NCBI GenBank assembly: GCA_036345935.2
Contig: JADWOT020001612.1
Span: 1-64,000 of the forward strand
Source of the DNA: Taenia hydatigena
Taxonomy: Eukaryota; Platyhelminthes; Cestoda; Cyclophyllidea; Taeniidae
Reading direction: 5' to 3'
Length of the DNA: 64,000 nt
Below are positions 12,539 to 24,449 of the stretch, in pieces (the first letter of the stretch is position 1; each line of letters starts with the position of its first letter). The position numbers were made by a program, and so were the translations under genes. The notes below the pieces were generated by a model. That model saw only the letters and a list, made by a program, of their open reading frames with translations. It was not told where the DNA came from and did no database searches.

Positions 12539-14480
12539 TGTCGCTCTTGCTTGTTAGTGAAACACCTCTCAAATCACGCTTTTCCCAAATAAAAATGACT
12601 TCTGTTCAAGGACGGATTGCTTGGTCAAGGAAGGGGTTATGCTATGCATGATGCTCCTCTGCTAACAACAGGTGGTAATGTCCTTCTCGCTCTATTACTC
12701 TAGTCTAGTTCACAATTCGGGGGCGTTGAATGAAAGGGTTCCTTAAGAAGTCCAAACTGCATGAGACTGTGATTGCGCTTTTAACAACAACAGAGAAGGT
12801 GCGATTGCGAGCTTAAATTGCCATAATGTGGAGAGATTTTCGTTTGATTGCTCTGCTATGCCTACGCTGGTTTTTAATAAAGATGAGCAAAGTTAGTAGA
12901 TGATAGTGAGCATCTTCATGGCAATTAAACTAGAGTGCTTTGTGGACGACTACGAGAAATTCTAGTCACTGCCAAGTCAACTCACCCATGTTGCTATCTT
13001 CCCACTGCCTTCCACCAATTTAAACCCGCTTGACATAGATTATTTTTACTCTTCACCATGGCAAGAAAATAGCAACATACAAAAGTATGAACAAGCCTTT
13101 AAGACTAATTGCAGGAGTGACCTCCATTAAATTTCGTTAAAGGTTGTCTGCAGCCTGCCTTGCGTGTAATATCTTAAAATTACCTAACTTAAATTGTGAG
13201 CAGATGGATTTTTATGTTTGCATAAGGCTAGCCTTATATCAGAGTGAATGCCGCAGCCCGTAGACATCTTTGAACAATCGTTTTGCCGTTTAGATCCTGC
13301 CTGTTTGCCCTCTCGTGACCGATTTCAAAGGCAACCGTTTGTGAGTATCCTCTCCATCTGTTGATCAGCTCATTCCATGAATGTAGGCGACATTACGCCT
13401 CTCCGTGACACTTTGACCTTTTAACATTAGTCCAGCCGTTGGAATGTGGGGCGAGTAGAATAGCTCACATCGCCATCCCACCAAGTCGGTGAGTCATCTG
13501 TGGTGTCTATCCCACATCTTATAGAAGGTAACGCTGAGCTGTCGAAGTACTTACCTTAAGAGCCTCAAGCGTTTGCAGCAGAACCAAATTAGGAGTCCTC
13601 AAAATGACAATGGATTGCTGCTTTCTAACTAAATGGTGTTTGTTGTACATGCCAGCAAACAACATCTCGCAAACACTTTTGCCTCTATCAAGTCAATTAG
13701 CTTCTAAGTTTTTATAATCGAGGTGGAAAGTGAAAGGAGTATTCTGCCATGGCCTCCATTCGAGGATCATTTTATTGTGCGATAGATCTTCCTGCAACAT
13801 TTCAAAGGTGTTTAGCAGAACGCCCTCTTTTCGAAAACAGGCGTGGTTAGTCAGGCACACGAAACCATAACATGTAAAAAAATCACACGACCTCGTACGC
13901 TCCCTGTCTCATCCTCGTCTTCTCCGGTAAATAGCCCAACAAAGATGCGACTTCAAGGGCATGGATTTAATAGATTGGACTTTTATCACTTATTTTATTT
14001 TATGAAAATGCAACCAGCAATAATGGTGGAACCTGAGTTGTGTCAACTTGCTGCGTGACGGATGAATCTGCTCTGATCAAGATGCACTCTGTGATTGGCT
14101 GGACGTGACCGAATGCTCGGTTACTTGGCTCTTCTGATTCATGTCTTTTTCGATGAGGGTTATTGGAGTCAAATGGATGCAGCAACGGGGTGGCAACCAC
14201 TTTATCAGAGCTATCAGAGTTCAGGCTACATGTGCTTACGAAAACGACTGCATAGATTTGTTCTTAGACTGTTTCAATACGGACGTTGGAGTGCAGTCGT
14301 TAGAGTACTCCGATGATAAAACTATTACATTATAACAAATTTGTAGCTGCATGACCTGGTCTACACCCGACTGTCTCTCCTAAATTGGCTTCCTCGTGAT
14401 AAAAAATGATTCAAAGCTAAAGTTTAGTGCCTAGGTGCAGTGCTGAGGTAGGTGTGACACTTAAAGACTCCTTGGGACAA
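12539..14480. other. No supported gene
   Basis: Mostly AT-rich sequence. An open frame at 14,141-14,335 (plus) has plausible amino-acid composition, but no splice sites or family were recognised; overlapping frames on both strands are also open, so it may be chance. Confidence 0.35.
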
Positions 14481-17270
14481 ATGGCAGGGGCATTTCGACT
14501 AGTTTATATCCAAGACTGCATAAATTAGCGTTACGTCAAGGTGCACAAAACAATCATTTTAAGGTGCAATAGTCCATTTTTTGGGGTAAAATTTGTTTTA
14601 TTTTTGCGATTAATAAGCTAGTAAAGTGCTAAATGACTGATTTCTAATAAGCGCATTAACAAATAAAAGGATTTAAATGAATAAAATAGTGAGAGGGTAT
14701 GAGCCTACCTTCATCCCACTGGCAGAGACTACCCCAATTTTTGTCAAAGGCCACGCACCTCTGACATTTAACAAATATCTCGACGGCAGCTGTATAGGTG
14801 TGCATTATTAGTCTAATTGCAAAGGAAGTAACACTGAAACTCTGTGGCCAATCAGCACGATTAAGAATAGCTTAAATACAGTGCTCATCTCGGGCTCTAT
14901 GTGCTCAGAATGCATTCCATTGTTAGCAATTCAAAATCGTTTACCCATTAATGTAGAGTAGCGCCCTTACACAAGTCTTCGTGTACCTGTAGTCCAACGG
15001 GTATGAGATACAGGATGGCTTGTTTTGCCTTTCAAGAGAAAGTTTTTGGGAGACTCCTTTTAATCTTGGTATTGATACTCTTCCAAAAATGAAAGAGGGG
15101 CGAACAGGAAATGAAGCGACATATGAGGACATGAAGTGGAGGCACACCTGAGCAATGAGCTGCACACAGTGGTGCCACATTCACTTGCAGCATGATTTGT
15201 GTCTACTCCCCGGGGCTGTCTCTGGATTCATGCACTTTCCACACCGACTTCGTGAGGCTGATTGGATCTGCGATTGTAACACAGTTACCACGACTATGAA
15301 GTCACCATGTTTCAGCTAAGGGCAGATTTGTGAGCAGGAGAACCATAAACGCCTTGTTCATGCATCGAGCCTCAGCAATTTGAATCGACAGAGCTTTGTT
15401 TCTTTAACGCACTGCGATAAGGAAGCACCGCCTCATTCTATTAATTTATGATTTATTGCGATGCCATAACACCATTAAATTAAAAGGCTGGTTCATAAAC
15501 AATGTGCTGATGAGGAGGAGACACGCACTAAATTAGAACAATTTTTGAGGAGAGGTATTTTTAATTAAATATTCTTGAATGTAAGTGGGCACTGTTTGTT
15601 AACGTTGCTTCAATCCTTGCACGATCTGGCTTCAAGCGAATCCATTTTCACCCATTTAGAGCACTGGCCATTGGAATTCTCACTCACTCGAGTGAATTCA
15701 CAGAGAAAATGGAATGTAGGAGAACTTCAGGTGATGAGGTTACATACACCACGCACGATAGGTCAGTGAATTGACTGCTTCAGTTTCACCGTATCCGTGC
15801 GCGTTTATTTATCAAAAAACAAGCCATGTGACTAAAGGGCTCTATTCCATACAAATGCAAATATTTCCTCCATTTATACTTTATAAATTAAAATTTCGCG
15901 AATGATTGATAGCAGGTTTTAAAGCGTGAACCACTCTTAAAAACCTAATTCATTTTCTTGAGTGTGCAAAGTCTGCAATCTCAGGATTGTGCTTATTTAC
16001 ACCTGCAAATCTGTCGGGTTGTGGCTGGCAGCAATTTAACCTAATTCATGTGCGCCATAAACGCATGAAGTAGTCTCGGCCTTATAATAAAGTAGGTCGT
16101 TAAGGTGAGGACGTATTTGTGTTTCCACACGCCAGCTTTAAAGAAATGCGTCGAAAGTGGAAAATATCTGAATATCAAAGCAAATTTTACCATAATCCAA
16201 AGTTAATAGAGTTTGTAGAACATGACTTCCCCATCTTCATAAGTAATATGGTTTGTAGACCTCGAAAAATGGTCAAGTCTTAGTTTCAACAGTGTCCCGA
16301 AGTAGTGGTCCTCTTTACCCGAAATCATTTCTCATTCCAGGCATCCGAGTGTGTTAGAGGCCATCGTTTGGAAATTTCGCTGGTAAAGAGGAAGCACATA
16401 GCAGTGCAGAATGATATCTAAAATGAATCATTTTATAGCAAAGACTCTTTGACATATTTGAACACTTCCAAAAATGTTTGGCTGCCCACCATGCTAGTTG
16501 ATATCAATCTGGTCTACTGCAATTTCTTTCAAACTCTCGGTTTGGGATTTCTAACCCTTTAGTTAACAATATGCAAAAACACAAGGCGAAAGAGTGATTG
16601 ACGGTGAAATCAACTAGTTTACGCTAGTCAGTGGAGCTTGTTCATTACCTTGGCTGAATGCATCACGACTCATTTTCCTCCTTTCTCATTAACGAATGTC
16701 AGGACCAGTCTTGCCCTACATTCGCCAACACTTCACAAATGGCTTGAGGCAAGATTAAGTGTGCAGGAATCACGTGCTTTCTGTATCTTCCCAAGAGTGT
16801 GCAATGGCTGCCACGTAAAGATGGAGCTTCGTCACATCTGTAGACTGTGTCTAAAGGCAACATCAATGGAAAGGCAAAATGACATTTTTACCCAGTACAC
16901 ATGTAACACAAACGCCAGCAATTGTGTTATGCTTTAAAGGAATTCAGTGCTGTGAGGTGACGGCGTGACCTAGCTGTGTATTTCTACACAATGACTTTCT
17001 AGAAACGTGTAGGTATAAAATGATGTGCACAGATCGATGCCAAACCACCAAACATTAGTTGCTAAGGCCAACACAAATATTACCTAGAGCCTATGAGTAA
17101 ACTAAAATCCATATGTCTATAAAAGTTTGCTTGTACCAATCTTTATAGCCAAGGTTTAAGGCGTCCAAAACCAAAATATACTCACCATCCTGCACACATC
17201 TCATCAAATTCCACACTGTCCGTCGGCAAGTGAAACTTGTATTCTTGTAGTTGCTGCTTCTCTAACTCGT
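14481..17270 (+). repeat. Dispersed block, copy A
   Basis: Homologous, with many substitutions and indels, to copy C at 44.3-48 kb (same orientation) and copy B at 24.5-27.7 kb (inverted). Landmarks shared by all three include the exon region near 14,710-14,810, an ACTTTCxACGCATTTCTTTAAAG-like stretch near 16,150, and the GTGAGGTGACG region near 16,950. From 16,041 onward this copy is also the left arm of inverted repeat 2. Homology to copy C fades at about 17,270. Confidence 0.75.
14709..15193 (-). pseudogene. Broken copy A of the small secreted-protein gene
   Basis: Counterpart of the gene in copy C. Exon 1 (15,193-15,148, 46 bases) encodes a signal-peptide-like start whose hydrophobic core is spoiled (VIVALL in copy C is NVAPL here). 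Exon 2 (14,807-14,709, 99 bases) keeps the CxxC and FDKNWG region in an open frame. The acceptor AG before exon 2 is AA, the TATA box upstream is mutated (TATAAATT to GCATGAAT), and no counterparts of exons 3-6 were found to the left. All three defects argue for a dead copy. Confidence 0.65.
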
Positions 17271-17340
17271 CGCATAAATATACTAATTTCACTCCTTTCT
17301 TGTGCTCTACTCCACCTTTACCCATTGCTTTTACATTCAG

Positions 17341-17508
17341 AGGGAGCAGAGCAGATTGCCTCCAAAATTTCCGCTACCGTGGATCGGCCCAAGCAAACGC
17401 CTTCTAAACATTGACAAATCATGGGTCGAGGAAGCAGCACTACGCATCGTTAGAAGCCTGTACAGAAGGAGGAATCTAATCAAGTTCCAGAGCTGCCTTA
17501 GCACATAG
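17341..17508 (+). CDS. Exon-like open stretch in inverted repeat 2 (mirrored at 21,622-21,789)
   Basis: A long pyrimidine-rich run ending TTTTACATTCAG (to 17,340) precedes 55 open codons and a TAG. The peptide begins REQSRLPPKFPLPWIGPSK and is rich in arginine and lysine towards the end. It would suit a last exon. The identical copy on the other arm means both copies are equally intact. No family is recognised; the PPKFPLPWIGP element is faintly like the C-terminal end of some retroelement integrases, but this is too weak to name. Confidence 0.25.
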   Translation, partial: REQSRLPPKFPLPWIGPSKRLLNIDKSWVEEAALRIVRSLYRRRNLIKFQSCLST

Positions 17509-17889
17509 TGTTCTGAAGCTAATGTTCTTGCGGCGCCCAAGTCGTCATAAATTCCAGGAAAAGCACCTAGTCTACTCAGCAGGGCATTAAAGCCAATCCA
17601 CCTGTTCTGCTACCAATGGAATCGCGGGTGGCACTTATATTGCCCTCTACAAAGCTACAGCCATACCCGTAAATAACTCTGGTGAACATGCACGTAGCCG
17701 AATCATGTTGCCCGTGAGGAGAGAAAAAAAGGCACTACAAGTTGTTAAGCCAGTACGCGAATACGTTTCCATGGCGAAACGCTAGATTAGGCCGAGCAAG
17801 TTTTGTGAAGCATATGGTAGGAACCGGTGGAGCTATACCCTTGCCACATACCGCCTGCTTTGCTAGAAGTCAACCGTATGGCGGAAAAA

Positions 17890-18174
17890 TTATTCAAGAG
17901 CAAAGCCATTGTAAGCTTCTGCAATTATTTTAATAAAGATCGATTGCAGCACCCGAATGTGCATGGACCGCAGGAATCTGAATGCCGTAACTAAGACGGA
18001 GGCTGTCCCTTTACTCCACATAAATAAATCGCTAGATTTGTCAATTTGTCCCAAATAGTTCTCCACCTTTGATTCAACTTCAGGGTGGCAAAATGCGGAA
18101 GTGGTGGAGGCGAACAGATGGAAGCCAGCTTTTGCATTACTAAATGCACTACATAAAATTTTGGACAACACCAT
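17890..18174 (-). CDS. Unrecognised open frame in inverted repeat 2 (mirrored at 20,956-21,240)
   Basis: A frame of 94 codons on the minus strand, with the identical frame on the plus strand of the other arm. An overlapping frame (18,308-17,991) is open too, so coding status is unclear. No domain, signal peptide or splice signal was convincing. Confidence 0.18.
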   Translation of the reverse strand: MVLSKILCSAFSNAKAGFHLFASTTSAFCHPEVESKVENYLGQIDKSSDLFMWSKGTASVLVTAFRFLRSMHIRVLQSIFIKIIAEAYNGFALE

Positions 18175-19305
18175 ACAGACTCAGACGTAGCGACCACCTT
18201 CCAACGACTTGTGTAGCCCGCAAAAATAGGTTTGTTCCTAGAAAACTGTATGATCCAACTTGATAGCCTTCTTACCTTTGACATAGACATCTGAGAACAC
18301 AATGCCAACCCAAAACTGCTGTTGCACTAACTTTTACACTGAGAATTGCCAGTGTGTTTGGAGAAATGCAGTTTTTTGCAACAAGCTTTCACACTTCTGG
18401 AGCATGCGCTTATCAGAGGGGAAGACAGCGCTCAAATATCGTGCATGGCGAGTGAGCACATAGTCCACACCAACCAACAGACAGGGCTCGGCAGTTTCTT
18501 GGGTTTATCACATTAATGCTTCTAGGTAATATTGGTTGTCGCTACTGTAAATCACCCAACATCCTATAGAACCTGTCGGCATACTTCGCATTGGTCCTGA
18601 TCGCCCGTCAGAAGCGCGTGTGTTAGAGCTTCAGGGAGTTTCATTTTGCGTAAGTAATACCATGTTCAACAACCTATCCACCTATCCCTTCTTCTCGTTT
18701 GCTCTGATGTGTCCGCCCCCGTTTCATCCACACAATGTCATGCGGAGTATAGGATATGAATATGTACACTTTGCACTGAATTTTGGCATCATTTCAACCC
18801 ATTATATTTGTTGTTCTCAATCATTTCAATAGAAGTGGATTATTTAATACTAACGATTAGGCGAACTTACTGCGATTCGTGGTCTATGGACGAATGAGTT
18901 CTTAGCTCTAATTGACGGCTTGGGCTACTTCCAAACAGTCTGTATCCACATAATGTTTCTACCACTTGAGATGAGTTACTTTCCTTTTTCTCTACCAAAG
19001 GGACACTCACACATCCACGCCACAGGTGATGATGCCCACTAGAAACGTAACAGTGGACTGCCTCATCTCACACATCTCGTTCACATTGATTAACAAGCAA
19101 CTTCATCATCACCTGCGCAAACCCGTTCAATCCTCACGTTCCTCTGTTTGCAAAGAAACACGAACAAAGAAGTAACAGTTTAAATTAAATGATGATGGGA
19201 AATGAACAGGAACATACAACAGTGTGGAGACATCATCACAGCTTAGCACTGGAGACGTGGGCATTAGGATTAGTGAGGATTCAGCATTTTGAGAGTTTTG
19301 TGGTT

Positions 19306-19490
19306 TCACATTAAAATGCTGCTGGAAGACACATTTAAACACTCGAATGTATCCTTTTCCTCTTGACGTATGGCCTTCATGGACTTTGCGGTGGTAGCGG
19401 TGTTTCCACACCGACAAATTGCACTTACTATCCGCTTTGGGCAGAGGACCTCCCATCTGCATTCGACACACACTCCATCAACACCTAAAT
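19306..19490 (-). CDS. Cysteine-rich terminal-exon-like stretch, unrecognised
   Basis: On the minus strand the sequence TTTGTTTAGCAG makes a good acceptor ending at 19,491. It is followed by 185 bases, open as two bases plus 61 codons to a TGA at 19,306. The peptide starts LGVDGVCVECRWEVLC and contains a later CRCGN, so five cysteines fall in the first 28 residues or so. It lies about 300 bases downstream of the RAD54 relic on the same strand, in the spacer of inverted repeat 2. It could be the last exon of an unknown gene or a relic. Frames on the opposite strand are also open. Confidence 0.3.
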
Positions 19491-19796
19491 CTGCTAAACA
19501 AAAACAGCAAGTATGGATTGGGAGCAGCCTCGTTTTTTACGAAGGAAATAAGGTCTAAACAAAGGTACTGGTTTTACATCCGCATGAACAATTATGATGC
19601 AGCGGTACCACGTAGAGTAGCAAGCGCTAGCTCACGTTATACAGTAAAAAGATATCAATTATCAAGAATGACACAGACCAGCGCTAGTGCCTATGCACAA
19701 AGTGTGGGAACGAACCAATCCTATCATTAAGAAAGGTGTTTACAATTGCCAATCTATTCAGTAGTTTGACGATTGAGCAATGTAGATGCCTACCAA

Positions 19797-20420
19797 TCAG
19801 CAGCAACCTGGCAAATGTTGGTTTCTAACCCACTCACACAGTGCCAATGCCCGAGACCCTTTATTTGTTGGGTAAACTTCCCAATATCCAGTGTATACTT
19901 CGCACAACTGCTCAATGCTTTTAGGTGCGCCTTCTATTAAGGCATCCTCTCCTCTATTGTGCCCGACTAAAAAGGAATTACGACTGGAGTATTTAGAAAA
20001 ACTGCAGTGATGCGATAGGCATGAACTGACCCTTTTGCACACCACGCCACACACGTGCTGCGGCTGGATTCCAGTCAAGATCAATCATTACCAAACGGTT
20101 CGCACCCATGAATTGTCGACCGCAATCACTCGTCTCACTACACCAGTGACAGTGGGATGGATTCATTGGTTTTGGAAATACTGCACATGCTAAATCGTTC
20201 TGGGGGCTAAAAGGCCATCCCTTTTCAAAACAAAGTTGAAAGTGGGAGTGAAAATTGCAAGGGTCATTGTGAAAAAATGGTACGCATTGAGGGCTCATCC
20301 AAGGGATAAAAGAAAGGAACAACTGTTACTAATAAAGTGTAGAGGATCTACTTATCATTCACTTTACTTTAAGAATGGCAGACGCATAGAGGTTCGAGGC
20401 AAAAATGGCACAGATAAAAG
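19797..20420 (-). pseudogene. RAD54-like DNA-repair helicase, decayed fragment
   Basis: RAD54 is a SWI2/SNF2 ATPase that works with RAD51 in homologous recombination. The minus strand at about 20,110-20,030 encodes GANRLVMIDLDWNPA directly followed by ARVWRGVQKG. These are the C-terminal helicase motifs V and VI of the RAD54 family, with the usual five or so residues between PA and ARVW missing. A shifted-frame FIYR element follows, then a 36-base GT-AG intron (20,002-19,967), then GTIEERM, two stop codons (TAA TAG), and KAHLKALSSC. This last run is collinear with the GTIEE...AHKKALSSC segment of RAD54. The glycine-rich segment upstream (SETSDCG instead of a SKAGGCG-like form) has several replacements. 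Missing codons, a frameshift and two stops mark an unprocessed dead fragment. Its upstream limit is uncertain. Confidence 0.85.
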
Positions 20421-20533
20421 GAATTAACAACAGAAAATGAGGCTAGGTTAATGAAAATTGCTTAAATTTGGATGTTGAAGCTACAAAGCGATCAAGAACT
20501 TGAACCCACTGATAAATTAATTACAAGCTTGGA

Positions 20534-23089
20534 GACCAATGCGAAGTATGCCGACAGGTTCTATAGGATGTTGGGTGATTTACAGTAGCGACAACCAATA
20601 TTACCTAGAAGCATTAATGTGATAAACCCAAGAAACTGCCGAGCCCTGTCTGTTGGTTGGTGTGGACTATGTGCTCACTCGCCATGCACGATATTTGAGC
20701 GCTGTCTTCCCCTCTGATAAGCGCATGCTCCAGAAGTGTGAAAGCTTGTTGCAAAAAACTGCATTTCTCCAAACACACTGGCAATTCTCAGTGTAAAAGT
20801 TAGTGCAACAGCAGTTTTGGGTTGGCATTGTGTTCTCAGATGTCTATGTCAAAGGTAAGAAGGCTATCAAGTTGGATCATACAGTTTTCTAGGAACAAAC
20901 CTATTTTTGCGGGCTACACAAGTCGTTGGAAGGTGGTCGCTACGTCTGAGTCTGTATGGTGTTGTCCAAAATTTTATGTAGTGCATTTAGTAATGCAAAA
21001 GCTGGCTTCCATCTGTTCGCCTCCACCACTTCCGCATTTTGCCACCCTGAAGTTGAATCAAAGGTGGAGAACTATTTGGGACAAATTGACAAATCTAGCG
21101 ATTTATTTATGTGGAGTAAAGGGACAGCCTCCGTCTTAGTTACGGCATTCAGATTCCTGCGGTCCATGCACATTCGGGTGCTGCAATCGATCTTTATTAA
21201 AATAATTGCAGAAGCTTACAATGGCTTTGCTCTTGAATAATTTTTCCGCCATACGGTTGACTTCTAGCAAAGCAGGCGGTATGTGGCAAGGGTATAGCTC
21301 CACCGGTTCCTACCATATGCTTCACAAAACTTGCTCGGCCTAATCTAGCGTTTCGCCATGGAAACGTATTCGCGTACTGGCTTAACAACTTGTAGTGCCT
21401 TTTTTTCTCTCCTCACGGGCAACATGATTCGGCTACGTGCATGTTCACCAGAGTTATTTACGGGTATGGCTGTAGCTTTGTAGAGGGCAATATAAGTGCC
21501 ACCCGCGATTCCATTGGTAGCAGAACAGGTGGATTGGCTTTAATGCCCTGCTGAGTAGACTAGGTGCTTTTCCTGGAATTTATGACGACTTGGGCGCCGC
21601 AAGAACATTAGCTTCAGAACACTATGTGCTAAGGCAGCTCTGGAACTTGATTAGATTCCTCCTTCTGTACAGGCTTCTAACGATGCGTAGTGCTGCTTCC
21701 TCGACCCATGATTTGTCAATGTTTAGAAGGCGTTTGCTTGGGCCGATCCACGGTAGCGGAAATTTTGGAGGCAATCTGCTCTGCTCCCTCTGAATGTAAA
21801 AGCAATGGGTAAAGGTGGAGTAGAGCACAAGAAAGGAGTGAAATTAGTATATTTATGCGACGAGTTAGAGAAGCAGCAACTACAAGAATACAAGTTTCAC
21901 TTGCCGACGGACAGTGTGGAATTTGATGAGATGTGTGCAGGATGGTGAGTATATTTTGGTTTTGGACGCCTTAAACCTTGGCTATAAAGATTGGTACAAG
22001 CAAACTTTTATAGACATATGGATTTTAGTTTACTCATAGGCTCTAGGTAATATTTGTGTTGGCCTTAGCAACTAATGTTTGGTGGTTTGGCATCGATCTG
22101 TGCACATCATTTTATACCTACACGTTTCTAGAAAGTCATTGTGTAGAAATACACAGCTAGGTCACGCCGTCACCTCACAGCACTGAATTCCTTTAAAGCA
22201 TAACACAATTGCTGGCGTTTGTGTTACATGTGTACTGGGTAAAAATGTCATTTTGCCTTTCCATTGATGTTGCCTTTAGACACAGTCTACAGATGTGACG
22301 AAGCTCCATCTTTACGTGGCAGCCATTGCACACTCTTGGGAAGATACAGAAAGCACGTGATTCCTGCACACTTAATCTTGCCTCAAGCCATTTGTGAAGT
22401 GTTGGCGAATGTAGGGCAAGACTGGTCCTGACATTCGTTAATGAGAAAGGAGGAAAATGAGTCGTGATGCATTCAGCCAAGGTAATGAACAAGCTCCACT
22501 GACTAGCGTAAACTAGTTGATTTCACCGTCAATCACTCTTTCGCCTTGTGTTTTTGCATATTGTTAACTAAAGGGTTAGAAATCCCAAACCGAGAGTTTG
22601 AAAGAAATTGCAGTAGACCAGATTGATATCAACTAGCATGGTGGGCAGCCAAACATTTTTGGAAGTGTTCAAATATGTCAAAGAGTCTTTGCTATAAAAT
22701 GATTCATTTTAGATATCATTCTGCACTGCTATGTGCTTCCTCTTTACCAGCGAAATTTCCAAACGATGGCCTCTAACACACTCGGATGCCTGGAATGAGA
22801 AATGATTTCGGGTAAAGAGGACCACTACTTCGGGACACTGTTGAAACTAAGACTTGACCATTTTTCGAGGTCTACAAACCATATTACTTATGAAGATGGG
22901 GAAGTCATGTTCTACAAACTCTATTAACTTTGGATTATGGTAAAATTTGCTTTGATATTCAGATATTTTCCACTTTCGACGCATTTCTTTAAAGCTGGCG
23001 TGTGGAAACACAAATACGTCCTCACCTTAACGACCTACTTTATTATAAGGCCGAGACTACTTCATGCGTTTATGGCGCACATGAATTAG
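20534..23089 (-). repeat. Inverted repeat 2, right arm; also carries part of the dispersed block (copy D)
   Basis: Reverse complement of 16,041-18,596 with no difference in the stretches compared. Because the left arm overlaps copy A of the dispersed block, this arm carries the same part of the block (about 21,870-23,089). Weaker homology to copy A continues to about 23,165, including about 40 bases that copy A has lost but copies B and C retain in diverged form. Confidence 0.9.
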
Positions 23090-23165
23090 TTCAAAGAATT
23101 ACTCCATCCATCCCGTTTACGGTGCTGCCAGCTACAACCTAACAAACTTGCAGATGTGAAAAGCT

Positions 23166-24449
23166 GACGACCTTTTTTTTGTTCTTACAGGAAATGGGAC
23201 TACATTAGGTCTCTGTCGTTAAATCATGTTAAAATGAGTTGACTTATGCCCTGTCAGCAACCCTAAGCCCCACTCTATGCATAACATGCATCGCACCCTC
23301 GCTTTATCTGATTCCACCATCTAGTTGATCGCGAAGCGTTTTGGCTCGTGCATGTTCGGAAGCAGAATGATTAGTTGCAAAAGAACATTACGTTCCTGCT
23401 GTCTTCTTGCATTGATTTAAACTCTATTCTAAGTAAACACATAACAAGCATAATTATGCACAAAACGCTGTTCCTTTTTAGCGTCAAATCTCGGCTTGAA
23501 TATGGTAAAACTATGATATATTGAGAAGACTTGGAGAAGGATATTGTTTTAAGGAGCATACTACTGCGGATTAACCAGAGCCTACAAATTAAAGGGCTCT
23601 ATGAAGCAGCATTACAGGAAATGTTGTAATTAATTGAAATGAGATGCAAAATGTGGATTTGAACAGGTTTTTTAGAAATTGAGATCTTTCTACAGGCGCC
23701 TGAGGTGAAAGAAAATGCCAAAAAGCGCAGAGGTAAACTTAATTTTTGGGATCCTGTTTTGAGGGAATCCAGATGCATTGGAAGCTTTGGAAATGTAGAT
23801 TATCAGCACTGACATTAATTAAACTGCTATTTTAAATGGCGCAAAGGGAAGAATGTGGTAGATTGTTTGCTGCTATCTGCTTTCAACCAAGCATGTACTC
23901 AACATCATTGCTACAAAGTTAAACGCCTTTCCACACTGGAAATAAGCTCAGAAAATGAACTAATCAATCACGAATAATAGCTAAGAAGCCTAAGCTGTAG
24001 GTCTTGGACCAAGGGCAGGGGTCAGCCAAATCGCAGACTTGTAGGACATTTATCTCAAAATGTGATTACCAGAAAGGAGAGGAAGTAGATGCTGTGATAC
24101 AACCTGACAAAGCTCGATGGGTAGAATACCAGATGGGATCACTGGAACAAAACACTTAAATTCTGACGTCGCCGTAAGTGCGGCCATATTCTCATCGTCA
24201 TGAAAACATCCATTAAAATCACATACGAAAGTGAATTTACAGTCGTAGAAAGTAGCCACCGCTATCATAATTGGGCATATGAGTGGGAGAGCAAAGGAAA
24301 GAATGAACGAATGCGACTCAAGGAGGAAGCTTTGTGAATCGAGCAGTCAATGTTACAAAGTGCGGTAACATGTTATGAGGCAAATTTGTGAAGTTTGTTG
24401 CATCAGATCAAAACTGCACCCATGACCACAAACAGCAAGGAAGGAAGTT
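23166..24449. other. Mostly empty; one exon-like stretch
   Basis: AT-rich sequence. The one notable item is on the minus strand: an ATG at 24,268 opens a frame starting MIAVATFYDCKFTFVCDFNG, with a possible donor (CATCTG followed by GTATTC) after 24,130. This would be a 139-base first exon. No family is recognised and no partner exon was found. Confidence 0.3.

Larger units (their letters stand above)
16041..18596 (+). repeat. Inverted repeat 2, left arm (no differences seen)
   Basis: Every stretch I compared (several of 60-200 bases, spread over the arm) is identical to the reverse complement of 20,534-23,089. The coordinates sum to 39,130 at both ends, so there is no net length difference over 2,556 bases. 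The inner breakpoint is abrupt: beyond 18,596 and 20,534 the two sides are unrelated. The outer breakpoint at 16,041/23,089 passes into sequence that is still homologous but clearly diverged and carries an indel. Confidence 0.9.
18597..20533. other. Spacer of inverted repeat 2
   Basis: Single-copy sequence of 1,937 bases between the arms. It holds the RAD54 relic and the cysteine-rich exon-like stretch, both on the minus strand. The first 700 bases (18,597-19,300) show no recognisable gene. Confidence 0.7.

Noticed and set aside
19290..19471. Resemblance of a minus-strand frame to ribosomal protein L37 (basic peptide with TSRGKGYIRVFK)
   Set aside because: The alignment needs gaps and loses the zinc-binding cysteines; another frame of the same DNA has a better acceptor, a stop and a coherent cysteine pattern.
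16041..23089. Inverted repeats as terminal repeats of a large DNA transposon
   Set aside because: No transposase-like frame was recognised in either spacer, the arms carry older dispersed DNA, and no target-site duplication was seen.
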